This document shows positions 53,386 through 60,881 of a stretch of DNA of 64,000 nt, piece by piece (the stretch's first letter is position 1; the number at the start of each line of letters is the position of its first letter). Origin of the DNA: Planobispora longispora (GTDB lineage: Bacteria; Actinomycetota; Actinomycetes; Streptosporangiales; Streptosporangiaceae); contig NZ_BOOH01000019.1 of assembly GCF_016863135.1 (NCBI RefSeq), forward strand, positions 1-64,000. Reading direction: 5' to 3'. The translations under genes and the position numbers were made by a program. Under the pieces are notes generated by a model that worked only from the letters and a program-made list of their open reading frames with translations, had not been told where the DNA came from and did no database searches.

Positions 53386-55872
53386 TCACCCCCCGCCGGG
53401 GCGCGGGCGGTCCCAGCGCAGGTAGGACACGTGCTCCACCGCGTGGTGACGCCCGTCCGGGCCGGGCAGCCAGTAGCCGTGCCGTCCCGGCAGGGGCTCG
53501 GCCAGCGCCATCGCCACCACGCCGTCGACGGCCAGGCTAGCGACGGCGTGCAGCGAGTGGGGGCTGCGGAAGTCCAGGAGCACGGGCTTGCGCTTGCCGT
53601 GCTCCAGCGAGATGCCGGGGGTCTCCAGCGAGACGAAGACCTCCTCCGGGACGCCGAGCCGACGCCGCCACCGGTCGGCGCGGTGGAAGTAGCCGGCCGC
53701 GGACTCCCCGCGCTCCGGCCGGGGGAAGTCGGCGGGGCGGACCCGCCAGGTCGCCCTCCTGGTCACGACCCGGCCGAAGCCCTGGCGGGGGACCGTCTCC
53801 ACCTCGCCGGCGGGTTCGGTGATCCGCTCGGAGGGGCTGCGCGCGCAGGACAGGCCGCTGCCCTGGATCCACGGGTCGCCGATCACCATCAGGTACCGGG
53901 CCGGGCCCAGCACCAGGTGCTGCGGCACGACGCCCAGGTAGACCGGGGCCACCGGGCGTCCGTGGGGGTCCAGCAAAGTGAGCGTGCCCGTCGCGGCGTC
54001 GTGGACGACGGAGAGCTCGCTGACCGCGATCGCGTCGCCGCCGTCGGCCAGCGGCAGCTCGCTCGGCCAGGTGAGCGCGGGGATCGCGCCGCAGCAGGCG
54101 TACTGCAGGCCGTTGACGTCAGCGGAGATCACCAGCTCGCGCGGCTGCGCCTCCGGGAAGTTCCCGCCCGTCCAGGCGCGCAGCCGGTCGGCCAGCCCGT
54201 CGGGGCCGTCGAGCACGCCGCGGAAGCGCGCCACCAGGCCGCCGGAGCCGGGATTGAGCTGGTTGACCACCAGCCGGTGGTCACCGCGGCGCAGCGCCTG
54301 CTCGGACTCCGCCACGACCTGGTAGGCGACCGCCACGGTGGGCGGCGCCGAACTCGGCCCGACCGGCAGCCAGGCCCGCTCGGTGGCGCGGCCCCGGGTC
54401 TGCGCGTCGGCGCGGATGGCCGCGTAGAGCCTCCGGGTGAGATCGGGACTGCCGGAGACCTCCATGCAGAAGCGCAGGGCGTCCGGGCAGCGCCCGCCGG
54501 CGCCGTACCGCTCCACGAAGATGTCGACCAGCATGTCGTACATGTGGCTGCGGAAGATCATCGGTCGCATGCGCGCGGCCAGCTCCCGCAGGTCGGCCTC
54601 GACGGAATCGCCGAGGGACGGAACGTCCACGATCGCCTCGGCGTCGTCGTAGACGGCGAAGCCGGTGCGGTCCGCGGAGACGCCCAGCCTCTTCAGCTCC
54701 GTCCGCGCCCGCTCGGCCATCGCCTCCAGGGTCGTCACCCGCCGCGGGCCGTCCTCGGCGGCCAGCGCCACCGCGTCGGCGTGCAGTCCCCGCAGCAGGT
54801 CCGCCATGGCCGCGGCGTACTCGGTGCCGACCCGCCGCACGCTGTCGGCCACGGCGAGCAGCGGGGCGGGGTCCCCGCGCCGCCACGGGGCCACCACCCG
54901 CAGCATCCCGGCGTCCAGCAGCCGCTGCAGCGCCGCGAAGGGGTCGGCTCCGCCCAGCCGGATCATGTACTCGGCCGCTCCGGCCCGGCCTATCCCCGCC
55001 AGCGACCGCATGATGTCCCGGTACACGGAGACGTCGGTCATCTCGTCGGTGCGCCACGCGAAGGCGTCCCCGATCCGGTAGGCCGACACCAGCGCCCTCG
55101 GCTCGCCGTCGATCGTGCGCGCCGCCTCGATCGGTTCGAGGTCGAAGGCGGTGACCAGCCGCTCGTCCCTGACCAGCGCCTGCAGCCAGGCGAAGACGTG
55201 GGTCTGGGAGAGGGCGGTGTTGCTCCGCCCGCCGCTGCGCCTGCCGTACAGGGAGATGCCGGTGAAGGTCGAGAAGGGGCTGGTCTTGCGGGCCGCCCGG
55301 ACCGCGTAGGAGAACACCGAGCGGGAGGTCTTGCTCCCGGGGTGGAAGGCGTCGACGTCGACGTGCTTGATCAGGTCGGCGCTGGCGTGGGCGATCCCGG
55401 TCGAGAGCGCGGGCGCCGCGAGCAGGGCCCGCAGGCGCCGCCCGGCCTCGGCCGTCTCCCGCTCGTAGACGCCGGGGAGGCGTTCGAGCAGCCGGGCCCG
55501 GGCCAGCGCGGCCGCCGCCCACCGGCGGAACACTCCCGCCCCGTCGGCGGGCAGGGCCTCGGCGATCCGCTCCAGCCCCGCCTCCTCGATGTTCAGGGGC
55601 TTGTCGCTGCGGGTGGCCCGCCTGATCTTCAGGACGGTACGACGCAGCCCCGGGTCGTGGTCGAGCAGCGGGACCAGCCCGTAGAGGATGTCGCTGACCT
55701 GGTCGGCCACCTCGGCGAGGAACGCGTCGTGCCCGGCGATCTCATCGAGCAGCAGGCCCGTCTCCGTCAGGCCGAGGTCGATCACCTCGACCGGGAGCCC
55801 GCACACGCGGTCCACCCGCGGGCCGGAGACCTCCGCGTCCGAGGCCGCGGGGCGGGGGAGGGTCATGGTCAT
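53386..55872 (-). CDS. LanB N-terminal dehydratase (Ser/Thr glutamylation protein)
   Basis: An 828-residue lantibiotic-dehydratase N-domain protein lacking the fused SpaB_C part, as in goadsporin and thiopeptide pathways. It would transfer glutamate from Glu-tRNA to Ser/Thr of the precursor. Visible family features include SDILYGLVPLL, KTSRSVFSYAVRAARKTSPFSTFTGISLYG (a conserved block), FRSHMYDMLVDIFVERYG and VYLGVVPQHLVLGPARYLMVIGDPWIQG. The start ATG overlaps the M50 stop (ATGA) and the elimination protein follows after 4 bp, so the pair is made together. The six Ser-rich precursors upstream provide many dehydration sites. Confidence 0.88.
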   Translation of the reverse strand: MTMTLPRPAASDAEVSGPRVDRVCGLPVEVIDLGLTETGLLLDEIAGHDAFLAEVADQVSDILYGLVPLLDHDPGLRRTVLKIRRATRSDKPLNIEEAGLERIAEALPADGAGVFRRWAAAALARARLLERLPGVYERETAEAGRRLRALLAAPALSTGIAHASADLIKHVDVDAFHPGSKTSRSVFSYAVRAARKTSPFSTFTGISLYGRRSGGRSNTALSQTHVFAWLQALVRDERLVTAFDLEPIEAARTIDGEPRALVSAYRIGDAFAWRTDEMTDVSVYRDIMRSLAGIGRAGAAEYMIRLGGADPFAALQRLLDAGMLRVVAPWRRGDPAPLLAVADSVRRVGTEYAAAMADLLRGLHADAVALAAEDGPRRVTTLEAMAERARTELKRLGVSADRTGFAVYDDAEAIVDVPSLGDSVEADLRELAARMRPMIFRSHMYDMLVDIFVERYGAGGRCPDALRFCMEVSGSPDLTRRLYAAIRADAQTRGRATERAWLPVGPSSAPPTVAVAYQVVAESEQALRRGDHRLVVNQLNPGSGGLVARFRGVLDGPDGLADRLRAWTGGNFPEAQPRELVISADVNGLQYACCGAIPALTWPSELPLADGGDAIAVSELSVVHDAATGTLTLLDPHGRPVAPVYLGVVPQHLVLGPARYLMVIGDPWIQGSGLSCARSPSERITEPAGEVETVPRQGFGRVVTRRATWRVRPADFPRPERGESAAGYFHRADRWRRRLGVPEEVFVSLETPGISLEHGKRKPVLLDFRSPHSLHAVASLAVDGVVAMALAEPLPGRHGYWLPGPDGRHHAVEHVSYLRWDRPRPGGG

Positions 55873-57011
55873 CGGAACAGCCCCCCGACCATGGACCACA
55901 GGTTGTTGACGACGAGGACCGCGAGGCCGACCGCGTACAGCAGGCAGAGGGCTCCGAAGGTCAGGTAGCCCGCCCGCTTCCAGGCTCCCAGGCCGTGCAT
56001 GCTGGAGGGCAGCGGGCTGCGCAGCACCACGTGCGACAGGTAGGCGAACGCCCGGCCCCGCAGGTTGACCGCCCGCACGGCCGCCGCGGCGGCGTGGTAG
56101 CCGTCCGAGGGCAGCAGCGGGTTGAGGTTGACGACGGTGAGCAGCGCCTGGAAGACGAGCAGGACGTAGGCGATGTCGCCGACCGTCCCGGGGACCGTGA
56201 GGGCGATCACTCCCGTGACGCCGAACCAGATCTGGTCGCTGAAGGGCCCGGCGAGCGCGATCATCACCCGGCCCGCCCTGCTCCTGATCCGGTAGGCGTC
56301 GGTCCGGTCGACGTAGGCGACCGGCATGAAGTAGAGCATGAGCCCCACCCCGGCCTCCCGGATCGGGGCCCGCAGGTACTGGCAGGCCAGCGCGTGCGCG
56401 GCCTCGTGGAAGATGACCTGGACGATCAGGATCGGCAGCGCCACCCACCACAGCGCCGGGTAGGCGCGGCCTTCGGGGTGGGTCAGCGCGTACCCCCCGA
56501 TCACGAGACCGGCCAGCACCAGCGCCAGCACGGCGCCGGTCAGCAGCCGCGGGGGGATCCGGCGCAGCAGCGCGGCGACCGGCTCCATGATGTGCTCGAT
56601 CCGGCCGGTCAGCTTGAGCCTGGGCATGTGCTCGCGCAGTGAGAAGCGCAGGATCCTGGACTTGCGGTCCGGCTCCTTCGGCTCGACGGTGAGCACGCCC
56701 GCCTGGCGGAGGTCGCCGAGGAAGACGTCGATGCGCTCGCGCAGGTCCTCGCGGCCGCCGGCGAGCCGGTCGGCGATGGCGGCGCCCGTCCTGCTCCCGT
56801 CGAGCAGGCCGAGCATGCGCGCTCCCGCGGGGGTGAGGGCGACGTAGCGCCCGCTGTCCGGGTTGAACAGCAGCGGCCGGTCGTCGATGCCGGTGATGAC
56901 CTCGACGTCGGGCTTGAGTTGGAGGGGGATGGTGCGCATCCAGTCGGTGTCCGCAGCGACCGTGCCATGCGCTGCGGTTCCGGCGGAGTTATGCTGGGTG
57001 GCGGATCGCAT
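55869..57011 (-). CDS. M50 membrane metalloprotease with PqqD-like (RRE) N-terminus
   Basis: A 380-residue protein. Residues of about 36-112 (LLFNPDSGRYVALTPAGARMLGLLDGSRTGAAIADRLAG...FLGDLRQAGVL) resemble PqqD-type RiPP recognition elements that bind leader peptides. The rest has about six membrane helices with the zinc motif HEAAH (202-206) and NLNPLLPSDGYHA, whose Asp303 is the likely third ligand: a site-2-protease-like M50 core. It probably binds and cleaves precursor leaders at the membrane, or assists export/immunity. Two strong hairpins separate it from the precursor genes. Confidence 0.8.
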   Translation of the reverse strand: MRSATQHNSAGTAAHGTVAADTDWMRTIPLQLKPDVEVITGIDDRPLLFNPDSGRYVALTPAGARMLGLLDGSRTGAAIADRLAGGREDLRERIDVFLGDLRQAGVLTVEPKEPDRKSRILRFSLREHMPRLKLTGRIEHIMEPVAALLRRIPPRLLTGAVLALVLAGLVIGGYALTHPEGRAYPALWWVALPILIVQVIFHEAAHALACQYLRAPIREAGVGLMLYFMPVAYVDRTDAYRIRSRAGRVMIALAGPFSDQIWFGVTGVIALTVPGTVGDIAYVLLVFQALLTVVNLNPLLPSDGYHAAAAAVRAVNLRGRAFAYLSHVVLRSPLPSSMHGLGAWKRAGYLTFGALCLLYAVGLAVLVVNNLWSMVGGLFR

Positions 57012-57032
57012 AGTGCGCCTTTCTGGTCTTCG

Positions 57033-57061
57033 CGCCGAGCGTGCTGCCTTCACGCTCGGCG
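57033..57061 (-). terminator. intercistronic hairpin 2 (before the M50 gene)
   Basis: Eleven-base-pair perfect arms (57033-57043, 57051-57061; core GCCGAGCGTG) with a seven-base loop, 22 bp upstream of the M50 start. Together with the next hairpin it probably terminates most transcripts after the precursor genes. Confidence 0.6.
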
Positions 57062-57094
57062 TGTTCGGAGTCGGAGCCGGCCGCCTGCGCCGAC

Positions 57095-57126
57095 AGTGCC
57101 GGGACCTGCGACAAGGTCCCGGCACT
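57095..57126 (-). terminator. intercistronic hairpin 1 (after the precursors)
   Basis: Thirteen-base-pair perfect arms (AGTGCCGGGACCT at 57095-57107 and complement at 57114-57126) with a six-base loop, 20 bp after the last precursor stop. This is a strong partial terminator or RNA-stabilising element of the kind that keeps precursor mRNA in excess over enzyme mRNA. Confidence 0.72.
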
Positions 57127-57145
57127 ACGTGTTCCTCGGGTCCGG

Positions 57146-57331
57146 TCAGTTGCCGGTGCTGGAGAAGGACGACGCCGTGCTGGCCGAGGAGGCCGGGCAG
57201 GAGGCGCTGCCGCCGGTGAAGGCGGTGTTGGCCGTGGTGAAGCCGGCCGAGGTGACCTCGCCGAGCTCCTCGGCGCCGACTTCCTCGGCGGCCAGGTCGA
57301 TGCGGTCGGCGTTCGGGTTCTGGTCGGTCAT
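57146..57331 (-). CDS. RiPP precursor peptide A1 (S-A-S-C-P core)
   Basis: A 61-residue precursor. The leader is acidic (DRIDLAAEEVGAEELGEV, residues 9-26), then TSAGFTTANTAFTGG, and the core region has SASCPASSASTASSF followed by SSTGN. One Cys and about ten Ser/Thr lie in the last 22 residues: sites for one thiazole and several Dha/Dhb or oxazoles. It is nearly identical in layout to A2, its upstream neighbour, indicating recent duplication. I recall such peptides being annotated as thiazolylpeptide-type bacteriocin precursors, without known products. Confidence 0.87.
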   Translation of the reverse strand: MTDQNPNADRIDLAAEEVGAEELGEVTSAGFTTANTAFTGGSASCPASSASTASSFSSTGN

Positions 57332-57451
57332 CTTCCGTGCCTTTCGTCTAGGGAAGTTCTTCGGGGTGTTACGGGGTGCTTCAGGAGTCCTGCGGGAGCC
57401 GGACGCCGCGGGAGCGCTGCCTTCGTTCCCGGGGCATCCGGCGGAGCCCGG

Positions 57452-57637
57452 TCAGTTGCCGCTGGTGGAGAAGGTCGACGCCGTGCTGGCCGAGGATGTC
57501 GGGCAGCTGGCGGTGCCGCCGGTGAAGGCGGTGTTGGCGGTGGTGAAACCGGCCGAGGTGACCTCGCCGAGCTCCTCGGCGCCCACCTCCTCGGCCGCCA
57601 GGTCGATGCGCTCGGCGTCCGGGTTCTGGTCGGTCAT
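57452..57637 (-). CDS. RiPP precursor peptide A2 (S/T-A-S-C-P core)
   Basis: A 61-residue paralogue of A1 with the same leader (ERIDLAAEEVGAEELGEV) and core TASCPTSSASTASTF followed by STSGN. Compared with A1 several Ser and Ala positions are Thr, so the product would have more Dhb. GACAGGAGCAG precedes the ATG. The DNA of A1 and A2 is highly alike, unlike A3-A6. Confidence 0.87.
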   Translation of the reverse strand: MTDQNPDAERIDLAAEEVGAEELGEVTSAGFTTANTAFTGGTASCPTSSASTASTFSTSGN

Positions 57638-57655
57638 CTGCTGCTCCTGTCCGGT

Positions 57656-57829
57656 TCAGCCGAAGGACGAGGCGCTGGAGGCGCTGGAGGTGGTGGACGC
57701 CGGGCAGGAGGCGGAGCCGGCGCAGCCGGCGCTGCTCCAGGTGCCCAGCAGGTTGGTGTCGGCGAGCTCCTCCACGGAGAGCTCCGCCGGCTCCTCGGCG
57801 TAGAGGTCGATGTCCTTGTCGTCAGCCAT
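57656..57829 (-). CDS. RiPP precursor peptide A3
   Basis: A 57-residue precursor, 18 bp after A4. The leader begins ADDKDIDLYAEEPAELSVEELAD and continues TNLLGTWSSAGC. The core has AGSASCPASTTSSASS and ends ASSFG. It has a second Cys in SAGC just before the usual core boundary, so the leader/core limit may differ or the leader may be modified. Ribosome binding site: AGAAAGGC. Confidence 0.85.
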   Translation of the reverse strand: MADDKDIDLYAEEPAELSVEELADTNLLGTWSSAGCAGSASCPASTTSSASSASSFG

Positions 57830-57846
57830 GTCGTTGCCTTTCTGCT

Positions 57847-58017
57847 TCAGCCGAGCGAGGAGACGCTCGACGCGCTGGATACGGGGCAGGATGCGGAGCC
57901 GGCGGTGCCCACGCTGCTGAGCGCGCCGACCGCGCCGAGCTGGTGAGCCTCGTTGAGCATCTCCGCCTGGAGGTCGGCGGGCTCTTCCGCGTAGAGGTCG
58001 ATGTTCTTGTCGGTCAT
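57847..58017 (-). CDS. RiPP precursor peptide A4
   Basis: A 56-residue precursor. The leader starts TDKNIDLYAEEPADLQAEML and continues NEAHQLGAVGALSSVG. The core has TAGSASCPVSSASSVSSLG, the shortest of the full cores, with two Val positions. GAGAAAGGA precedes the ATG. The DLYAEE block shared with A3 is the best candidate for the leader recognition sequence. Confidence 0.86.
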   Translation of the reverse strand: MTDKNIDLYAEEPADLQAEMLNEAHQLGAVGALSSVGTAGSASCPVSSASSVSSLG

Positions 58018-58088
58018 GCCGGGTCCTTTCTCTGGGGGTTTCCTGATCTGCCGGGGAGTTGTCGGACGGACATGGCAGAACAGGGTGT

Positions 58089-58196
58089 TCAGGCCGTGCT
58101 CGCCGTGCTCAGGGAGCCCAGCAGCGTCGTCTCGTTGAGCTGGTACAGATAGAGCTCGTCGTCGCCGATCTCCTCGGCGAACAGGTCCATGTCCAT
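58089..58196 (-). CDS. RiPP precursor peptide A5 (truncated, no S-C-P core)
   Basis: A 35-residue frame with an excellent GAGGAGG ribosome binding site and a recognisable leader (DMDLFAEEIGDDELYLYQLNE). It stops at LLGSLSTASTA, just where the other precursors continue into S-A-S-C-P. No continuation in another frame is visible after the stop. It is either a short precursor with a four-Ser/Thr core and no thiazole, a decoy, or a decayed copy. Confidence 0.65.
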   Translation of the reverse strand: MDMDLFAEEIGDDELYLYQLNETTLLGSLSTASTA

Positions 58197-58238
58197 TTCC
58201 GTCACCTCCTCAGCGGTTCACACGGTCAGCGGGATCCG

Positions 58239-58418
58239 TCACCCGTAGCTGCTGGCGGTGGTCGCCGAGCTGGCCGAGCTGACCGGGCAGGAGGCGGAGC
58301 TGGTCGAGGAGGCGGTGCTGAGGGAGGCCAGGGCGGTGTCGCCGGGGAGGTCCTCCGCCTGCAGCTCGGCCAGGTCCTCCGCGTAGAGGTCGACCGACTC
58401 TTCGGGGTGGTGGGCCAT
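58239..58418 (-). CDS. RiPP precursor peptide A6
   Basis: A 59-residue precursor, the first of the array behind the SagB gene, with GAGAAAGGAG before the ATG. The leader runs AHHPEESVDLYAEDLAELQAEDLPGD; the core region has TALASLSTASSTSSASCPVS followed by SASSATTASSYG. This is the longest Ser/Thr-rich stretch of the six. It keeps the DLYAE leader block and single Cys. Confidence 0.86.
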   Translation of the reverse strand: MAHHPEESVDLYAEDLAELQAEDLPGDTALASLSTASSTSSASCPVSSASSATTASSYG

Positions 58419-58480
58419 GTGGCCGCTCCTTTCTCGTGGTGTTTCTCGGTTTCCCGTACGGCGGGCGCCGCACGGAAGTC

Positions 58481-59215
58481 TCAGGGGCGCGGGTAGCCGA
58501 GGGAGACGGCGAACAGCTGCCGCTGCCGGTAACCGTCCAGGTCCACCAGCGGGCGCAGGCCCGACTGCAGGAAGCCCGCGAAGACGCTTCCCACCAGCCC
58601 GTACGCGCTCGCGTGGATCAGGGCCGCGTACGCGAGCCCGGACGCCCTCGCCATCAGCGACCGGTGGCCGTGGGCGCCGTGCCGGGCCAGCGCGGTGGAC
58701 AACGACCCGGTGACGGCCAGGATGACGGGGCTGGCGGCGTACTCGATCTGCAGGACCATCTCCTCCGCCGCCCGCCCGTCCGCCGCCAGGCCGGCGAGCG
58801 GCACCAGCCGGGCCCCGTCCTCGTCGGCCCGGTAGACGGCCTGTCCGAGACCGGCGACGGTGCGGGCGGCGACGAGCACGCCGAGCTCGTGGCCCGCCGC
58901 GCAGTCGTCGGGCCAGCCCTCCCGGTCCATCCGGAACGCCGCGGCGAGGCTCGCCGCGATCACCTCGACGGGGACCGCCCTGTCGGCGTAGTCGCGGATC
59001 GAGACCCGGTCGGCGAGGATGTCCTCCAGCGGCCGGTCCGCGGGCGGGGCCGCCACCGGGCGCACCGGGGCGAGGTCCGTCCCGGCGCCGCGCGGGCCCA
59101 CCGGCCGGGCCCGGTCCGTCCGGGGGGACGGTCCCCTCAGCACGTCCTCGGCCGTCAGCCGGGTCTCGTCGCGCAGCCGGGTGAAGATTCCGATGTGGTC
59201 GCGCAGGACGGTCAC
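58481..59215 (-). CDS. SagB-type nitroreductase-like azoline dehydrogenase
   Basis: A 244-residue protein of the SagB/ThcOx group from GTG 59215, overlapping the stop of the fusion gene (GTGA). RPLEDILADRVSIRDYADRAVPVEVIAASLAAAF is the FMN-binding start, EEMVLQIEYAASPVILAVTG the centre and ARASGLAYAALIHASAYGLVGSVFAGF the end. SagB enzymes oxidise thiazolines/oxazolines to thiazoles/oxazoles with FMN. It is the second dehydrogenase domain of the operon, so one of the two may have a different or lost role. Confidence 0.8.
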   Translation of the reverse strand: MTVLRDHIGIFTRLRDETRLTAEDVLRGPSPRTDRARPVGPRGAGTDLAPVRPVAAPPADRPLEDILADRVSIRDYADRAVPVEVIAASLAAAFRMDREGWPDDCAAGHELGVLVAARTVAGLGQAVYRADEDGARLVPLAGLAADGRAAEEMVLQIEYAASPVILAVTGSLSTALARHGAHGHRSLMARASGLAYAALIHASAYGLVGSVFAGFLQSGLRPLVDLDGYRQRQLFAVSLGYPRP

Positions 59216-60873
59216 CGTGCCTCCTCCGTCGTCGGGTTGACCGCGAGGACCGCGGTGATCGGTTCGGTGTCGAGGTCGATGGAGAGCAGCGCGGCGAGCG
59301 CGGCGTCGTCCCAGCGCGGCACCACGCGGGTGGCGATCCCCCGCTCGGCCGCCACCAGGCGGAGCTGGGCGAGGGCGACGCCGGCGTCGAGGTGCACGAC
59401 CCGCCAGGCGAAGGTGGAGTACTTGGACGCCACCCGGTTCAGAGCTCCGGTGACCACGATGGTCGCCTCGGCCTCGACCAGCCCGGCGATCGGCTCGTAC
59501 GGGTCGGCCCAGGTCAGGTCGGCCAGCCGGTGGGTGTCGACGCGGTAGCCGTACACCGCGGGATCGAGGCCGTCGACGTCGCGGGCGATCACGTGGAGCT
59601 GCGCCGAGCCGAGGTTGCCCCCGGTCGGGGCCCAGCGCTGGACCTTGTGCGAGCCGCCCGCCCCGTCGTCGCGCAGCCCTCCCGCCCGCCGCAGCAGCGC
59701 GCCCAGGGCGGTCACGTCCAGGCGCCGGCCCGCGGCGATCCGCGTGCTCGCCGGGACGGGGCCGGAGCCCTCCCGGTCCGGGGCGTCGGGCAGCGGGACA
59801 TGGCGCGCAGACGGCCAGCGCTTGCACTCGATCTGGAGCGCGATGTTCCCCGGCCGGTAGTGCACCTGGTGGTCGCGGGGGTTGGTCAGGCTGCGGGGCG
59901 GGAAGGCGACCGACTCCTCGTAGGCGAGCGCCGCGGGCGCCTCGGGTTCCGCGGCGCCCCCGTCGCCGCAGTTCGGGCAGCCGGGCAGCCCCGCCACCGG
60001 GTAGGAGCGCTGGTGCCAGCCGACCAGGTCGGTCCTGACCAGGCCGTGCAGCGTGTGCGTGGAGCCCACCCTGGACAGGAGCGCGACCGCCTCCGCCGTG
60101 ACCAGCGCCGCGGTCAGGTCCGCCGCCAGGTCCGGATCCGGCTCCGACGGCTCGGGGACCTCGAGCGCCTCCCCGGCGTCCCGCTGCGCGGCGACGCACT
60201 CCACGCAGGCGGTGAAGGAGGTGTCGACGTACGGCCCCAGCCAGGCGACGCCGCCCTCCAGCCGCAGGGGCAGGACCGGCACTCCCGGATCGGCGGGCAG
60301 GCCCCCCGCCAGGATCAGCAGGTCCGCTTCCGCGCCCGCGCCGTCCCAGGACGTCACGGCGCCGATCCCGCCGTCCAGGAGCGCCCGCCGTACGGCCGCC
60401 GCGAGCCGGGTGTCGGCGACGGCGAGGGCGACCCGTGCGGCGGCGAGCCTGCGGGCCGCCTCTCCCCCGGAGACGTTGACCCGGCTGGAGTCGATGGACC
60501 GGCTCAGGAAGACCGCGCTCGGCTCGGGCGTGCCCTCCGGCATCGCCGGGCCCGCGGCGTCCTCCAGCATGCCGCAGGTGTAGAGCAGGGAGACGGCCTG
60601 GTGCAGGTGCGCCGGCGGCAGATCCAGGTCGGCGGCGAGTCCGTCGATGTCCCTGCGCCCGTCCAGCTCGGGCAGGAGCCGGGGGATCAGGGTCCGGGCC
60701 GCGGCGCCGCGCAGCGCCTGCCGGGTGGGGGTGCCCTCGACGAGCAGCCCGTCGGGCAGGGGCAGGGTCACCAGGCCGGGCACGAGGCGCGGACGGCGGG
60801 GCATCCGGAACTGCGGGTCGAAGGCCACCGCGTGGCTCATCGCCTCGGCGGGGATCAGGCTCGGTTTGGCCAT
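59212..60873 (-). CDS. fusion of E1-like (ocin-ThiF) leader-binding protein and SagB dehydrogenase
   Basis: A 553-residue two-domain enzyme. The N-terminal part (about 1-310) starts with a winged-helix-like segment and an E1-like domain with zinc cysteine pairs Cys223/Cys226 and Cys299/Cys302, as in TOMM cyclodehydratase partner proteins that bind leaders and hand them to YcaO. The C-terminal part (about 330-550) is SagB-like: RNPRDHQVHYRPGN-type entry, RWAPTGGNLGSAQLHVIA, VYGYRVDTHRLADL and KYSTFAWRVVHLDAGVALAQLRLVAAERG. It couples leader binding to azoline oxidation. It sits 8 bp after the separate E1-like gene and overlaps the free SagB gene. Confidence 0.82.
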   Translation of the reverse strand: MAKPSLIPAEAMSHAVAFDPQFRMPRRPRLVPGLVTLPLPDGLLVEGTPTRQALRGAAARTLIPRLLPELDGRRDIDGLAADLDLPPAHLHQAVSLLYTCGMLEDAAGPAMPEGTPEPSAVFLSRSIDSSRVNVSGGEAARRLAAARVALAVADTRLAAAVRRALLDGGIGAVTSWDGAGAEADLLILAGGLPADPGVPVLPLRLEGGVAWLGPYVDTSFTACVECVAAQRDAGEALEVPEPSEPDPDLAADLTAALVTAEAVALLSRVGSTHTLHGLVRTDLVGWHQRSYPVAGLPGCPNCGDGGAAEPEAPAALAYEESVAFPPRSLTNPRDHQVHYRPGNIALQIECKRWPSARHVPLPDAPDREGSGPVPASTRIAAGRRLDVTALGALLRRAGGLRDDGAGGSHKVQRWAPTGGNLGSAQLHVIARDVDGLDPAVYGYRVDTHRLADLTWADPYEPIAGLVEAEATIVVTGALNRVASKYSTFAWRVVHLDAGVALAQLRLVAAERGIATRVVPRWDDAALAALLSIDLDTEPITAVLAVNPTTEEAR

Positions 60874-60881
60874 CGGTCGTC

